Assembly (NCBI RefSeq): GCF_009909145.1
Contig: NZ_JAAAPJ010000004.1
Location: 1-55,506 of the forward strand
Direction of reading: 5' to 3'
DNA from: Corallococcus silvisoli
GTDB lineage: Bacteria; Myxococcota; Myxococcia; Myxococcales; Myxococcaceae
DNA length: 55,506 nt
Shown piece by piece: positions 23,874 to 32,799 of this stretch. Below the pieces are notes generated by a model that was not told where the DNA came from, searched no databases, and was given only the letters and a program-made list of their open reading frames with translations. Both the position numbers and the translations under genes were made by a program. Within the stretch, counting starts at the first letter, position 1. Every line of letters begins with the position of its first letter.

Positions 23874-24982
23874 TCCGCCCACGCTGGCTCCTCGCGCCCC
23901 AGGAGTTCAAGGGCACCCTGAGCGCGGCCGAGGCCGCGGACGCCATGGCGGAGGGGCTGCGTGAGGCCTCCCTGGACGTGGTGCTGGACGTGGCGCCGCT
24001 GGCGGACGGAGGTCCGGGGACGCTGGATGCGCTGCTCGCGGGGGCTCGGGGTGAGCGGCGGCGGCTCACGGTGCGCGGTCCCCTGGGCGCGCCGGTGGAG
24101 GCCTGCTGGGCGCGGCTGGACGACGGGCGCACGGCGGTGGTGGAGATGGCGCAGGCGTCGGGCCTCGCCCTGGTGCCGCCGGAGCAGCGGGACGCGCGGG
24201 CCGCATGCACCCACGGCACCGGGGAGCTGATGCGCGCGGCGCTGGACGCGGGCTGCGAGCGGCTCATCGTCGGCCTGGGTGGCAGCGCCACCACGGATGG
24301 AGGCAAGGGCGCGCTGGAGGCCCTGGGCTTCCGCTTCCTGGACGCGGACGGGGCGCCCCTTCCGCCGGGAGGAGCGAGCCTCGCCCGGCTCGCGCGCGTG
24401 GAGGCGGACGGGAAGCACCCGCGCCTGGGGCAGGTGGAGTTCCTGGTGGCCACGGACGTCACGACGCCCCTGCTGGGCGAGGACGGCGCCGCGCGCCTCT
24501 TCGGTCCGCAGAAGGGCGCGGATGCCGCCGCGGTGCAGGAGCTGGAGGCGGCGCTGGCGACGTTCTGCCGTCTCGTGGACGAAGGCGCCGCGGCCCTCCC
24601 TGGCGCGGGCGCGGCGGGCGGGCTGGGGTATGGGCTGGCGGCGCTCGCGGGCGGGAAGCTGACGTCCGGCTACGACCTGGTGGCGCGGGCGCTGGGGCTG
24701 GAGCGGCGGGTGCTGCTCGCGGACCTGGTGCTCACCGGGGAAGGCCGGTTCGACCGGCAGACCGCGCTGGGCAAGGGCCCCGTGGCGCTCGCGAGGCTGG
24801 CGCGCGCGCAGGGCACCCACGTGGTGCTCTTCGCGGGCACCGTGCAGCGCGACAACGGTCCGGAGCTGTCCCTGTTCCAGGAGGTGGTGGAGCTGAGCGG
24901 ACAGGCCCGCCCTGGCGCCGACGCGCGGGAGACGCTGCGCGAGGCCACCGCGCGCTGGGCGCTCGCGCGGCTGGGCCGGTAG
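23870..24982 (+). CDS. glycerate kinase
   Basis: A 370-residue kinase of the GarK/GlxK type that phosphorylates D-glycerate. Family blocks are present in order: LLAPQEFKGTLSAAEAADAMAEG, APLADGGPGTLDALL, CTHGTGELMRAALDAGCERLIVGLGGSATTDGG, FLVATDVTTPLLGEDGAARLFGPQKGA and DLVLTGEGRFDRQTALGKGP. Length is typical (about 370-380). I chose the GTG at 23870, since conserved sequence begins within a few residues (IRPRWLLAPQEFKG) and upstream sequence does not resemble the family. It is coupled through a GTGA overlap to the 49-codon ORF. Whether it makes 2- or 3-phosphoglycerate is not decided by sequence. Confidence 0.88.
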   Translation: MIRPRWLLAPQEFKGTLSAAEAADAMAEGLREASLDVVLDVAPLADGGPGTLDALLAGARGERRRLTVRGPLGAPVEACWARLDDGRTAVVEMAQASGLALVPPEQRDARAACTHGTGELMRAALDAGCERLIVGLGGSATTDGGKGALEALGFRFLDADGAPLPPGGASLARLARVEADGKHPRLGQVEFLVATDVTTPLLGEDGAARLFGPQKGADAAAVQELEAALATFCRLVDEGAAALPGAGAAGGLGYGLAALAGGKLTSGYDLVARALGLERRVLLADLVLTGEGRFDRQTALGKGPVALARLARAQGTHVVLFAGTVQRDNGPELSLFQEVVELSGQARPGADARETLREATARWALARLGR

Positions 24983-25038
24983 CGGCGCGTCGGACAGGGG
25001 CGCCCCTCCAGCCCCATCCGATGGACGCCGCGCTCGCG

Positions 25039-26010
25039 CTACGGCGCCAGGGGATCCGTCGTCCGCACCACGCGCATCCCGGCGGCCCGGAAGCCCTCCA
25101 GCGCCTCCTTCGCCACGCGGGGGAAGTCCAGGCCCGCGGGCAGCGGCTCCAACGGCGGCGCGGGCACGGGGCTCATCGCGTCCTCCAGGATGTGGATGCG
25201 CTGGAGCTTCGACGGATCCGTGCGCTCCAGGGACTGCTGCAGGTCCCGCAGCGTGGACAGCACGCAGTGGGAGCTGGCCTGCCCGAAGACATACACGCGG
25301 TCGAACGACAGCAGGTGCTCCAGCAGCCGCGCGTTGAACTCGCCCACGCGCTGGCCCTTCACCTCCGTCACCTCCGGCGCCATCACGGAGTAGTTCTCGG
25401 TCAGCGGGTGCTCGCCCTTCAGCTCGAAGTGCGTGGGCGTGTCCCGCACGAGCGCGTGGAAGAGGCTCGCCTCGTACATCGCCGGCACCAGCGCGTGGCT
25501 CTGTCCGCCCAGCAGCGCGTGGTACGGCCAGATGGTCAGCACGTACCGTCCACTCGCCTCCAGCGCCTCGCAGTACGCCAGGCTCTCCTCCGGGAAGCGC
25601 GTCGCCGTCCAGCGGCCGTCCCGCACGTCCCGCGCGGTGATGACCGTCATGGGCGGGGGCGGGCGTCCCCGCGCGTCCCGCCACCACGCCGGATGGAAGA
25701 TCTGGAAGGCCCGGTGCGTGTCCAGCGAGAACACCAGCCCCGTGAGCCGGTCCAGGTTCGCGTACAGCCAGCGCAGCGTGCGCTGCGTGTCCTCCACCGC
25801 GCCCGGCACGAAGAGGCTCGCGCCGGGCGTGCAGAAGGCCACCTGCGCGTCGATGCCGAACGCCGCGATGCGCAGGCCGTCCTCTCGGGCCGGACGGACG
25901 CGGTGCTCGGCGGCGTAGCGCAGGGCCTCCTCGGAGACCTCGGCCACGCGCTCCAGGTAGAGCTGGCCCGCTCGCGCGTCGTCGTGGAACCGGGGTGGGG
26001 GCAGCGACAT
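25039..26010 (-). CDS. nicotinamidase-like cysteine hydrolase (isochorismatase family)
   Basis: A 323-residue isochorismatase-fold hydrolase, longer than the roughly 210 residues of a typical PncA. The catalytic Asp is D54 in AFGIDAQVAFC and the nucleophile is the Cys in VFGQASSHCVLSTLRDL, with a probable metal site in FSLDTHRAFQIFH. The gene immediately upstream encodes a nicotinate phosphoribosyltransferase, so hydrolysis of nicotinamide to nicotinate is the likely role. TGGAGAGGA precedes the ATG at 26010 and fixes the start. Other amide substrates are possible given the unusual length. Confidence 0.75.
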   Translation of the reverse strand: MSLPPPRFHDDARAGQLYLERVAEVSEEALRYAAEHRVRPAREDGLRIAAFGIDAQVAFCTPGASLFVPGAVEDTQRTLRWLYANLDRLTGLVFSLDTHRAFQIFHPAWWRDARGRPPPPMTVITARDVRDGRWTATRFPEESLAYCEALEASGRYVLTIWPYHALLGGQSHALVPAMYEASLFHALVRDTPTHFELKGEHPLTENYSVMAPEVTEVKGQRVGEFNARLLEHLLSFDRVYVFGQASSHCVLSTLRDLQQSLERTDPSKLQRIHILEDAMSPVPAPPLEPLPAGLDFPRVAKEALEGFRAAGMRVVRTTDPLAP

Positions 26011-26063
26011 GACGTCCTCTCCAGGACCGCCTGGAGCCGCCCACTCCCGGACCCCGGGAAGCG

Positions 26064-27509
26064 TCAGCGGCCCTGCGGGAAGTGGCGCCGGGTAATCGAC
26101 TCCACCAGCGCCGTCGTGGCCGAAGTGTAGCCGATGCGCTGCTCCTCCGCCGTGAGGCCTTCGGCGCCCATCAGCGACGGCGCCGCGGCGGCCGCCTCCA
26201 TCAGGGGGAAGTAGCCCTGGGGCGTCGCCTCCCCTGCCTGCCCCACCAGCCCCAGCGGCCCGGAGCCGGTGCGGCGGCGGAAGAGGACCGGCGTGCCCGG
26301 CACGCTCTGCTTGCCCTCCGCCAGCTCGTTGCCGAACTTCATCACCGGCGTCGCCCCTGAACACGACAGCTTGTAGATGGCCGCCACCCGGTCACGCGTC
26401 AGCGCGTGGGACAAGGTCCGCGCCACGATGTGGCCCCCGTAGCCGTAGAACTGCGCGGTCGGCTCCCAGCCCACCTGCTTGCGCAGCTCCTCGAAGTCGC
26501 GCGTCATCTGCGCGTCCAGGCCGTCCTCCAGGATGATGACCGGCCGGATGTCCAGGTCCTTCGCGCGCGTCACCGCGTACAGGTACTGGAGCCGCTTGTT
26601 GCCGGAATCGAACCGGATGGAGTCCCCGCCCTGCGGCTCCTCGGAGATGAGCTTGAAGGCCGCCGGAATGCCGGAGGTGAGCGTGTCGAAGGTGTCCAGC
26701 AGGTAGCTGGAGCGCTGCGGCCGGCGCTCGTGCATCGCGCGGTAGGCCGCGTCGTCGGAGCCGTAGCGCTGCACGTGCTCGTGGCCCATCGTGCCCACGG
26801 GGATCATCCCCAGCGCCCGCGCGCCCTCCACGTTGCTCGTGCGCTGCACGCCCACGTCCTGGCAGGCGCGGAGCGCCAGCGTGTGCTGCTCCAGGCAGGT
26901 CGCCGCGCGCAGGCCCACCTCGAAGATGCGGGCGGGGTCTTCGACGATGTCCACCAGCTCCTTCACCTGCGCCCGCACGCGCTGCTGGTAGCCCTCCGAG
27001 TCCACCCGGATGGGCACCGCCCGCACGCCCACCTGGTCCAACGTCTCCAGGGCGATGCGCTTCTCCTCCTCGCACGTCACCGTGGCGAGGGCCCGGGCCA
27101 GGGCGTCGCGGTCCTGGAGCGCCTGGGTGGCCACCTGGATGCGATAGTTGAGCTGCAACAGCAGCGGCTCCAACCACGACACCAGCGAGGAGGGCCCCGT
27201 GAGCGTGAGGATGGGCTCGCGCGGCAGGAACACCGCGCCCCGGGGAATGGCGCGCACGGAGAGCCGCTCCGTGCGCAGGATGGACGCCTTGAAGCCGACG
27301 CCCATCTCGTAGTCGTGCTGGGCGAGGAACGCGTAGTCCTCTGGCTGGGGCACCGGCAGAAGCTGGCGAACCCACGCCTCCAGGTCCAACGGCATCACCT
27401 GGGGGCCGCCCTTGCGGTGCGAATAGTAGAAGGTCTCCTTCCGCAGGGGCCAGCCGGCCTCCGCCATGCTGAACTTGTAGCCATCCGTGGCGAGCAGCGA
27501 CTGGGGCAT
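26064..27509 (-). CDS. pncB: nicotinate phosphoribosyltransferase
   Basis: A 481-residue enzyme that joins nicotinate and PRPP to form nicotinate mononucleotide in NAD salvage. The N-terminus MPQSLLATDGYKFSMAEAG is diagnostic, followed by RTSNVEGARALGMIPVGTMGHEHVQ, where the His after GTM is the conserved phosphorylatable residue, and RFDSGNKRLQYLYA for the phosphoribosyl site. The sequence is also related to nicotinamide phosphoribosyltransferase, but the adjoining nicotinamidase-like gene supports use of the acid. AAGGAG lies 8 nt before the ATG at 27509. The two genes form an operon with a 53-bp gap. Confidence 0.85.
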   Translation of the reverse strand: MPQSLLATDGYKFSMAEAGWPLRKETFYYSHRKGGPQVMPLDLEAWVRQLLPVPQPEDYAFLAQHDYEMGVGFKASILRTERLSVRAIPRGAVFLPREPILTLTGPSSLVSWLEPLLLQLNYRIQVATQALQDRDALARALATVTCEEEKRIALETLDQVGVRAVPIRVDSEGYQQRVRAQVKELVDIVEDPARIFEVGLRAATCLEQHTLALRACQDVGVQRTSNVEGARALGMIPVGTMGHEHVQRYGSDDAAYRAMHERRPQRSSYLLDTFDTLTSGIPAAFKLISEEPQGGDSIRFDSGNKRLQYLYAVTRAKDLDIRPVIILEDGLDAQMTRDFEELRKQVGWEPTAQFYGYGGHIVARTLSHALTRDRVAAIYKLSCSGATPVMKFGNELAEGKQSVPGTPVLFRRRTGSGPLGLVGQAGEATPQGYFPLMEAAAAAPSLMGAEGLTAEEQRIGYTSATTALVESITRRHFPQGR

Positions 27510-27708
27510 CGGGAGACGACTCCTTATCGTTGACCCAGAGACTATGCGCGGGGCCGCGCCGGGACCTAGGGACAAGGGTCCGGGAGGATGCGGGAAGCCA
27601 CGGGGTGGCTGTCACCCGCCGTCGCAAGTTGGACTGACACATTGGGGAATACGCCGGATGCGACAGGTCCGGTTAAGCTGTCACGACACACAACGAAGCA
27701 AGGTGCCC

Positions 27709-28362
27709 ATGCCCGCAGAGAACGAGACGCAGAAGGTCGAAGCGGTACTGCGCGAACATGCGATGAGCTACCCCGGCGCCCACGAGGACTTCCCCTGGGG
27801 CCACCGCGCGATGAAGGTCAATGACAAGACCTTCCTCTTCATGACCGTGGACGGCGAGAAGCTGAACCTCTCCGCCAAGCTGCCCGACTCCAAGGACGCC
27901 GCCCTCACGCTGCCCTTCACCGAGCCCACCGAGTACGGCCTGGGAAAGAGCGGCTGGGTGACGGCCCACTTCGACGAGGCCTCGCAGGTGCCGGTGCCCG
28001 TCATCAAGGCGTGGATCGACGAGAGCTACCGCGCCATCGCGCCCCGCAAGTTCGTGGATCAGCTCCCCGCGCGCGGCACCGCCGTCCCCGGCCCCGCCTC
28101 GAAGCCGTCCCGGTCCACGGGCAAGAAGCCCGCCTCGCCCAAGGCCGTGGCCCCGGTGAAGAAGGCCGCGAAGAAGGTCGTGGCCCGCGTGAAGTCCGTG
28201 GCCAAGAAGGCCGCCGCGCGGGTGAAGTCCGTGGCCAAGAAGGCCACCGCGAAGAAGGCCGCGAAGCCGGCCCCGTCCGCCAAGAAGCCGGCGCGCAAGG
28301 CCGCGAAGCCCGCCCGTGGCAAGCGCGCCACCCCCGCGCCCAAGCGCGCCCGCCGCTCCTAG
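27709..28362 (+). CDS. MmcQ/YjbR family protein with histone-H1-like basic tail
   Basis: A 217-residue protein in two parts. Residues 1-120 are a MmcQ/YjbR (CyaY-like fold) domain: VEAVLREHAMSYPGAHEDFPWGHRAMKVNDKTFLFM ... FDEASQVPVPVIKAWIDESYRAIAPRK. The remaining 95 residues are a tail of Lys, Ala and Pro (repeats like SVAKKAAARVK), like histone H1 tails, which should bind DNA or RNA without sequence preference. AAGCAAGG before the ATG at 27709 supports this start. The YjbR domain has been proposed to bind DNA but its role is unproven. Convergent with the pyrophosphatase gene, 80 bp away. Confidence 0.82.
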   Translation: MPAENETQKVEAVLREHAMSYPGAHEDFPWGHRAMKVNDKTFLFMTVDGEKLNLSAKLPDSKDAALTLPFTEPTEYGLGKSGWVTAHFDEASQVPVPVIKAWIDESYRAIAPRKFVDQLPARGTAVPGPASKPSRSTGKKPASPKAVAPVKKAAKKVVARVKSVAKKAAARVKSVAKKATAKKAAKPAPSAKKPARKAAKPARGKRATPAPKRARRS

Positions 28363-28370
28363 CAAGGCGA

Positions 28371-28386
28371 GCGCGGGCACCCGCGC
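28371..28386. terminator. GC-rich hairpin in convergent gap
   Basis: GCGCGG (28371-28376) pairs with CCGCGC (28381-28386) around a 4-nt loop, 9 bp after the YjbR stop and 57 bp before the stop of the convergent pyrophosphatase gene. No T-run follows, so its role as a terminator is uncertain. Confidence 0.25.
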
Positions 28387-28442
28387 GGGAAGGGGGGCCA
28401 GCAGCCGCTCCCCTCCGCGCTCGGGGCACCGTGGGGCAGGGA

Positions 28443-29222
28443 CTACTTCCCGCCGCGAGAGGAAGCGCCCTTGGCCCCGGAGGTCCTGGACGCCGGAAAC
28501 CTGGGGGCGCTGGACGCCGGAGCCTTGGACACCGCCGGGGCCTTGGACGCCGGGGCCTTGCGGCGGGGCGCTGCCTTCCGGGCCGACTTCGGCTCCGGCT
28601 CCACGAAGAGCTTGTCGTAGTCACGGATGCTGCGCCGGATGACCTCCATCGCCTCCGGCCGGTCGTAGACCTCCGCGATCTCCACGCTGCGCTTTCCCTC
28701 ACCCGGAATCTGCTTGTAGGTGAGGAAGTAGTGCTTCAGGCGGTCCAGCAGCGGGCGCGGCAGCTGCGCGATGTACTGGAGCTCGCCGTAGACCAGGTCC
28801 GACTCCAGCACCGCGATGATCTTGTCGTCGGCCTCGTTGCCGTCGACCATCCGGAAGCCGCCAATGGGCACCGCGTGCACCAGCAGGTTGCCGTTGGAGA
28901 CGACCTTCTCCGTCAGCACGCAGATGTCCATGGGGTCCCCGTCGCCGTGGATGTCCTTGAGGCCGGTGCGCTCCGCGCAGCGCTTCGCGACCTGATCGCC
29001 GCAGTACGTGCGCGGGATGAAGCCGTAGAGCGTGGGGCACTGGCTGCTGAAGCGCTGGGGACGGTCCAGCTTGAGGATGCCGGACTCCTTGTCCAACTCG
29101 TACTTCACCGCGTCCGTGGGGACGATCTCGATGTACGCGTTGACGACCTCGGGGGACTCCGGCCCGGGCGAGATGCCATGCCAGGGATGGGACTGGAACG
29201 TGGTCTGGTTCGTCTTCTTCAT
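28443..29222 (-). CDS. ppa: inorganic pyrophosphatase (class I type) with basic C-terminal tail
   Basis: A 259-residue soluble pyrophosphatase. The metal-binding motif is DGDPMDICVL, with EIVPTDAVKYELDKESGILKLDRPQ upstream and CPTLYGFIPRTYCGDQ as in family I enzymes. About 55 extra residues follow the catalytic core, rich in Lys, Arg, Ser, Ala and Pro, an unusual disordered basic tail. The ATG at 29222 overlaps the stop of plsC (ATGA) and has GGGAG upstream, so translation is coupled. It would hydrolyse pyrophosphate released by, for example, the EpmA-type ligase encoded first in the operon. Confidence 0.87.
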   Translation of the reverse strand: MKKTNQTTFQSHPWHGISPGPESPEVVNAYIEIVPTDAVKYELDKESGILKLDRPQRFSSQCPTLYGFIPRTYCGDQVAKRCAERTGLKDIHGDGDPMDICVLTEKVVSNGNLLVHAVPIGGFRMVDGNEADDKIIAVLESDLVYGELQYIAQLPRPLLDRLKHYFLTYKQIPGEGKRSVEIAEVYDRPEAMEVIRRSIRDYDKLFVEPEPKSARKAAPRRKAPASKAPAVSKAPASSAPRFPASRTSGAKGASSRGGK

Positions 29223-29956
29223 GGAATGTCTCCCGAGCGCTGTCGCGCCTCGGCGTAGAGCCTGGCCACCGCCTCTTCCAGGCGGTGCGTGAGGGTGTCC
29301 CGGTCGTCCAGGGTGAGCCCCTGCGTGGGCACCGGTTCGCCCACGACCAACGCGACCCGCTGGCCCCACTGGATGGCCCGCCCGCCCTTGGGGAGGATGA
29401 GCCGGGTGCCGGAGACGGCCATGGGGACCACCGGAACCTGCGCCTGGATGGCCAGCGTCGCCGCGCCGCGCTTGAAGGGCTTCAGCTCGCCGTCCGGGCT
29501 TCGGGTGCCCTCGGCGTAGAACAGCACGCTCACCCGTTCGCGCAGGGCCGTCACGGCCTCCGCCAGCCGCGCCTTGTCATCCGCGCCGCCGGTGCGCTGC
29601 ACGGGGATGTTGCCCGCCCGGCGCATGGCCCGGCCGAACACCGGCACCTTGAAGAGCTCCGCCTTGGCCACGTAGCGGGTGTGCTTGTCGATGTGCGCGA
29701 AGTTCACCATCGCGTCGAAGTGCGACTGGTGGTTGCACACGAAGACGACATGGCCTTCCTTCGGGATGTTCTCCACCCCGAAGGCTTCATGCCGGACGCC
29801 CGCCGACGCCAGCCCCGAGCGGGCCCAGAGGCCCAGCACCTTGTCCGCCGCCTGGTGGTTGTCGAACCCGGACAGCACCGACACCGCCGCGGACGCCGCG
29901 CCCGTGAGCCCCACCGCGGCCGTGCCAGCGAACACCGTCTGGAGCACCTTGAGCAT
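29219..29956 (-). CDS. plsC: 1-acyl-sn-glycerol-3-phosphate acyltransferase
   Basis: A 245-residue membrane-associated acyltransferase that makes phosphatidic acid. Acyltransferase block I is NHQSHFD (the H-x4-D catalytic pair), block III is FYAEGTRSPDGELKPFKRGAA, and block IV VPVVPMAVSGT. An N-terminal hydrophobic segment (VFAGTAAVGLTGAASAAVSVL) should anchor it to the inner membrane. Its start overlaps the stop of the epmA-like gene (TGATG) and its stop overlaps the start of the pyrophosphatase gene, so three genes are tightly coupled. Acyl-chain preference cannot be told. Confidence 0.88.
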   Translation of the reverse strand: MLKVLQTVFAGTAAVGLTGAASAAVSVLSGFDNHQAADKVLGLWARSGLASAGVRHEAFGVENIPKEGHVVFVCNHQSHFDAMVNFAHIDKHTRYVAKAELFKVPVFGRAMRRAGNIPVQRTGGADDKARLAEAVTALRERVSVLFYAEGTRSPDGELKPFKRGAATLAIQAQVPVVPMAVSGTRLILPKGGRAIQWGQRVALVVGEPVPTQGLTLDDRDTLTHRLEEAVARLYAEARQRSGDIP

Positions 29957-30969
29957 CAGACGAACCCGTGCGCGGGGAACAGGAGGACGTCCTCGATGCG
30001 CTGGACCCCGAGCAGCAGCATCAGGATTCGGTCGAGCCCCACGGCGATGCCCGCCGAGGGCGGCATGCGGCCCACCGCCTCTAGGAAGCGCTCGTCCAGG
30101 GGATACACGGAGCGGCCCAGCCTGCGCCGCAAGTCCTGCTCCTCCACCAGCCGCGCGCGCTGCTCCACCGCGTCCGTCAGCTCGGAGAAGCCGTTCGCCA
30201 GCTCCAACCCCTTCGCGTACAGCTCCACCCGCTCCGCCACGCGGCCGTCCCCGGGCTTCAGCCGGGACAGCGCCGCCATGGACGCCGGGTATTCGATGAG
30301 GAACGTCGGCCGCTCGTGCCCCAGCCCCGTCTCCACCTTCTGCAGGAACAGGTGGAAGAAGACGTCGTCGAACGACGTCGCGTCCCCCGTGCGCACGCCC
30401 ACCGCCTCCGCCGCCCGCTTGAGCGACGCGCCCTCCGCGTGCTGGTGGAGGTCCACGCCCGTGGCGCGCAGCACGGCGTCCCGCACCGTCACCCGCTCAT
30501 AGGGCGTGCGCGTGAAGAACGCGGGGTCCGCGCCAGGCTCGCCCTCCTTCGCGTCCGCCGCCGCCCGGCCCGCCTGGGCGAGCGCGCCCTCCAGGTCGTC
30601 CATGATGGCGTGGTAGTCCGCGTGCGGCCGGTAGAACTCCAGCAGCGTGAACTCCGGATTGTGCGTCTGGGACACCTCGCCGTTCCGGAACACCTTGCAT
30701 ATCTGGAACAGCGGACCGGCCCCCCGCGCGAGCAGGCGCTTCATCGCGTACTCGGGGCTGGTGTGCAGGTAGAGCGTGCGGGCCCTGCCCAGGTCCGTCT
30801 CTGGGACGAAGGGCGTCTCGAAGGCGGAGATGTACGGCTCCATGCCGGGGGTGGGCACGAGCAGCGGCGTCTCCACTTCCAGGTATCCCTGGCCGGCGAA
30901 GAAGTGGCGCAGGGCGGAGTACAGGCCCTGGCGTCCGCGGGCCGCCCGCCATGGGTTTACGTTGGGCAT
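29956..30969 (-). CDS. epmA: EF-P--(R)-beta-lysine ligase, EpmA type
   Basis: A 337-residue truncated class II lysyl-tRNA-synthetase paralogue lacking the N-terminal anticodon-binding domain, typical of EpmA (GenX/PoxA), which attaches (R)-beta-lysine to elongation factor P. Class II motif 2 is FRNGEVSQTHNPEFTLLEFYRPH and motif 3 is AGIAVGLDRILMLLLG. The ATG at 30969 is chosen (MPNVNPWRAARGRQGL) since the conserved core begins immediately; the very long open frame upstream of it is antisense to the M3 peptidase gene. No EF-P or EpmB gene is in the window. Divergent from the peptidase gene, only 18 bp between starts. Confidence 0.88.
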   Translation of the reverse strand: MPNVNPWRAARGRQGLYSALRHFFAGQGYLEVETPLLVPTPGMEPYISAFETPFVPETDLGRARTLYLHTSPEYAMKRLLARGAGPLFQICKVFRNGEVSQTHNPEFTLLEFYRPHADYHAIMDDLEGALAQAGRAAADAKEGEPGADPAFFTRTPYERVTVRDAVLRATGVDLHQHAEGASLKRAAEAVGVRTGDATSFDDVFFHLFLQKVETGLGHERPTFLIEYPASMAALSRLKPGDGRVAERVELYAKGLELANGFSELTDAVEQRARLVEEQDLRRRLGRSVYPLDERFLEAVGRMPPSAGIAVGLDRILMLLLGVQRIEDVLLFPAHGFV

Positions 30970-30987
30970 CGGCAGGTCGGAAGTAAC

Positions 30988-32739
30988 ATGGGCGGCCTCA
31001 TGTCCCCAAGGATTCCGTCCCTCCTCGCCGCCACCGTGTGTTTGCTGAGCGCCTGTCATAAGGCGCCCCCCGCGGTCGTGGCTCCCCCTCCCAGCGAGGA
31101 GCAGCTCCTGACCGGCGAGGTGAACGCCCTCTCCACGGAGGCGGCCCTCCTCCTGGAGGAACAGCACCGGCTCGTCTGGGACTACTGGACGGAGGGCAAG
31201 GCGGTGGACATCGCGGCGACGTACACCGGCAAGGAGCCGCTCTTCAGCCTGGAGAACCTGCGCCGCATCGACCGGCTCCGGCACCTGACGAAGGAGCCGC
31301 GCGAGCTGCGTGCGCTCACCGCGCTCCACGGTCACTTCGCCGGTGAGTTCCTGGCGCGCGAGCTGGCGGAGTACAACGACGCGTCCGCCAACCTGGAGGC
31401 GTCGCTCAAGCTGAGCGTGGACGGGCGCGAGGTGCGCTACCACGACCTGGAGCGGCTGCTCGCCAACGAGAAGAGCGCCTTGAAGCGCAAGGCCCTCTAC
31501 GCGGCCGCCACGCCCGCGCTCACGCGCCTCAACCAGACGCTGCTCCGACGCGAGGCGCGCACGGAGGAGCTGGTGAAGCAGATGGGCTTCGAGTCCTACG
31601 AGGCCTTCGGCAGCGAGCTCCGGCAGGCGGACCTGGAGCGGCTGGCCCAGCTGGCGGAGGAGGTGCTCCAGGCCACGCAGGAGCCGTACCGGCTGGTGAT
31701 GGAGCGGCTGAGCCAGCGCGAGCTGGGGCTGCCCTTCGCGCAGATCACCCGCGCGGACATCCCCCGCCTGTTCCGCTCGCGAGAGGTGGAGGACGCGTTC
31801 CCCAAGGGCGAGTCGCTCGCGAAGGCGCAGGCCACCGTGGCGGGCCTGGGCATCGACGTGGCCGCGCTGCCCAACGTGAAGGTGGACGCGCGCGACCTGC
31901 CCCAGAAGAACCCGCGCCCGCTGGCCCTGGCGGTGAAGGTGCCCGCCGACGTGCGGCTGTCGTTCAAGCCCGGCACGGGCGTGCTGCACCAGGGCCGCGT
32001 GCTGCATGAGATGGGGCACCTCTTGCACACGGCCTTCACCCAGGAGCCGCGCTTCGAGCTGGCGCGGCTGGGCAACCCCACGGTGGGCGAGGCGTACTCG
32101 GCGCTCTTCGAGGACCTGCTGGAGGACCCGGTGTGGCTGGAGGAGCACGCGGGCGTGCTGGGGGACAACGACAAGCGCGCGCAGTTCCTGGCGGCCTCCA
32201 GCGCGCACAAGCTGTACCTCATCCGCCACGCGGCGGGCCGGCTGCTCTACCAGTTGGAGCTGCACCGGCGCGCGGCCGTGGATCCGCGCGAGCTGTACCG
32301 CGCGCTGATGGCGCGCACCGGCGCCATGCCCATGACCGAGGACGACGTGGAGCGCTACCTCGTGGACCAGGAGGACTTCTACCAATCCGCGGACAGCTTC
32401 CGGGCGTGGTTCCTGGCGGGGCAGCTCCAGGGGCAGCTGAAGGCGCGCTTCGGTCCGGCGTGGTGGCACGCACCGGAGGCGGGCGCGTTCCTCAAGGAGC
32501 TCTGGGCGCGGGGCAGCGCGCCGTCCGCGCGCGAGGTGACGCAGGCGATTGGTGAGAACGGACTCGCACCGGACGTGCTGCTGCTGCGCCTGAGCACCAC
32601 GCTCCAGGTGCCCATGAAGCTGGACCTGCGCCGGCTGGACGACACCCCGGCGCCCGCCGCGCCGCCGGCTCCGGCGCCGCCCCCACCGGCCCCGGTTCCC
32701 GACACGAAGCCGACCGTCCCCACACCGCCCGCCTCCTAG
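30988..32739 (+). CDS. M3-like zinc metallopeptidase lipoprotein
   Basis: A 583-residue lipoprotein (MGGLMSPRIPSLLAATVCLLSAC). The mature part is almost all helical, as in the M3/M2 peptidase folds. The zinc site is VLHEMGHLLHTAF (HExGHxxH as in M3 oligopeptidases), with the third ligand Glu probably in VGEAYSALFEDLLED about 30 residues later. A Pro-rich tail of about 40 residues ends it. GGAAG precedes the ATG at 30988; an ATG at 31000 is also possible. It may cleave peptides in the periplasm. Divergent from epmA with 18 bp between starts. Confidence 0.82.
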   Translation: MGGLMSPRIPSLLAATVCLLSACHKAPPAVVAPPPSEEQLLTGEVNALSTEAALLLEEQHRLVWDYWTEGKAVDIAATYTGKEPLFSLENLRRIDRLRHLTKEPRELRALTALHGHFAGEFLARELAEYNDASANLEASLKLSVDGREVRYHDLERLLANEKSALKRKALYAAATPALTRLNQTLLRREARTEELVKQMGFESYEAFGSELRQADLERLAQLAEEVLQATQEPYRLVMERLSQRELGLPFAQITRADIPRLFRSREVEDAFPKGESLAKAQATVAGLGIDVAALPNVKVDARDLPQKNPRPLALAVKVPADVRLSFKPGTGVLHQGRVLHEMGHLLHTAFTQEPRFELARLGNPTVGEAYSALFEDLLEDPVWLEEHAGVLGDNDKRAQFLAASSAHKLYLIRHAAGRLLYQLELHRRAAVDPRELYRALMARTGAMPMTEDDVERYLVDQEDFYQSADSFRAWFLAGQLQGQLKARFGPAWWHAPEAGAFLKELWARGSAPSAREVTQAIGENGLAPDVLLLRLSTTLQVPMKLDLRRLDDTPAPAAPPAPAPPPPAPVPDTKPTVPTPPAS

Positions 32740-32799
32740 CGGCCATCCTGCCTTCGCGTCCCCTTTCCGTCCCCGCCGGTTGCACGTAGGGTCGGGGAC

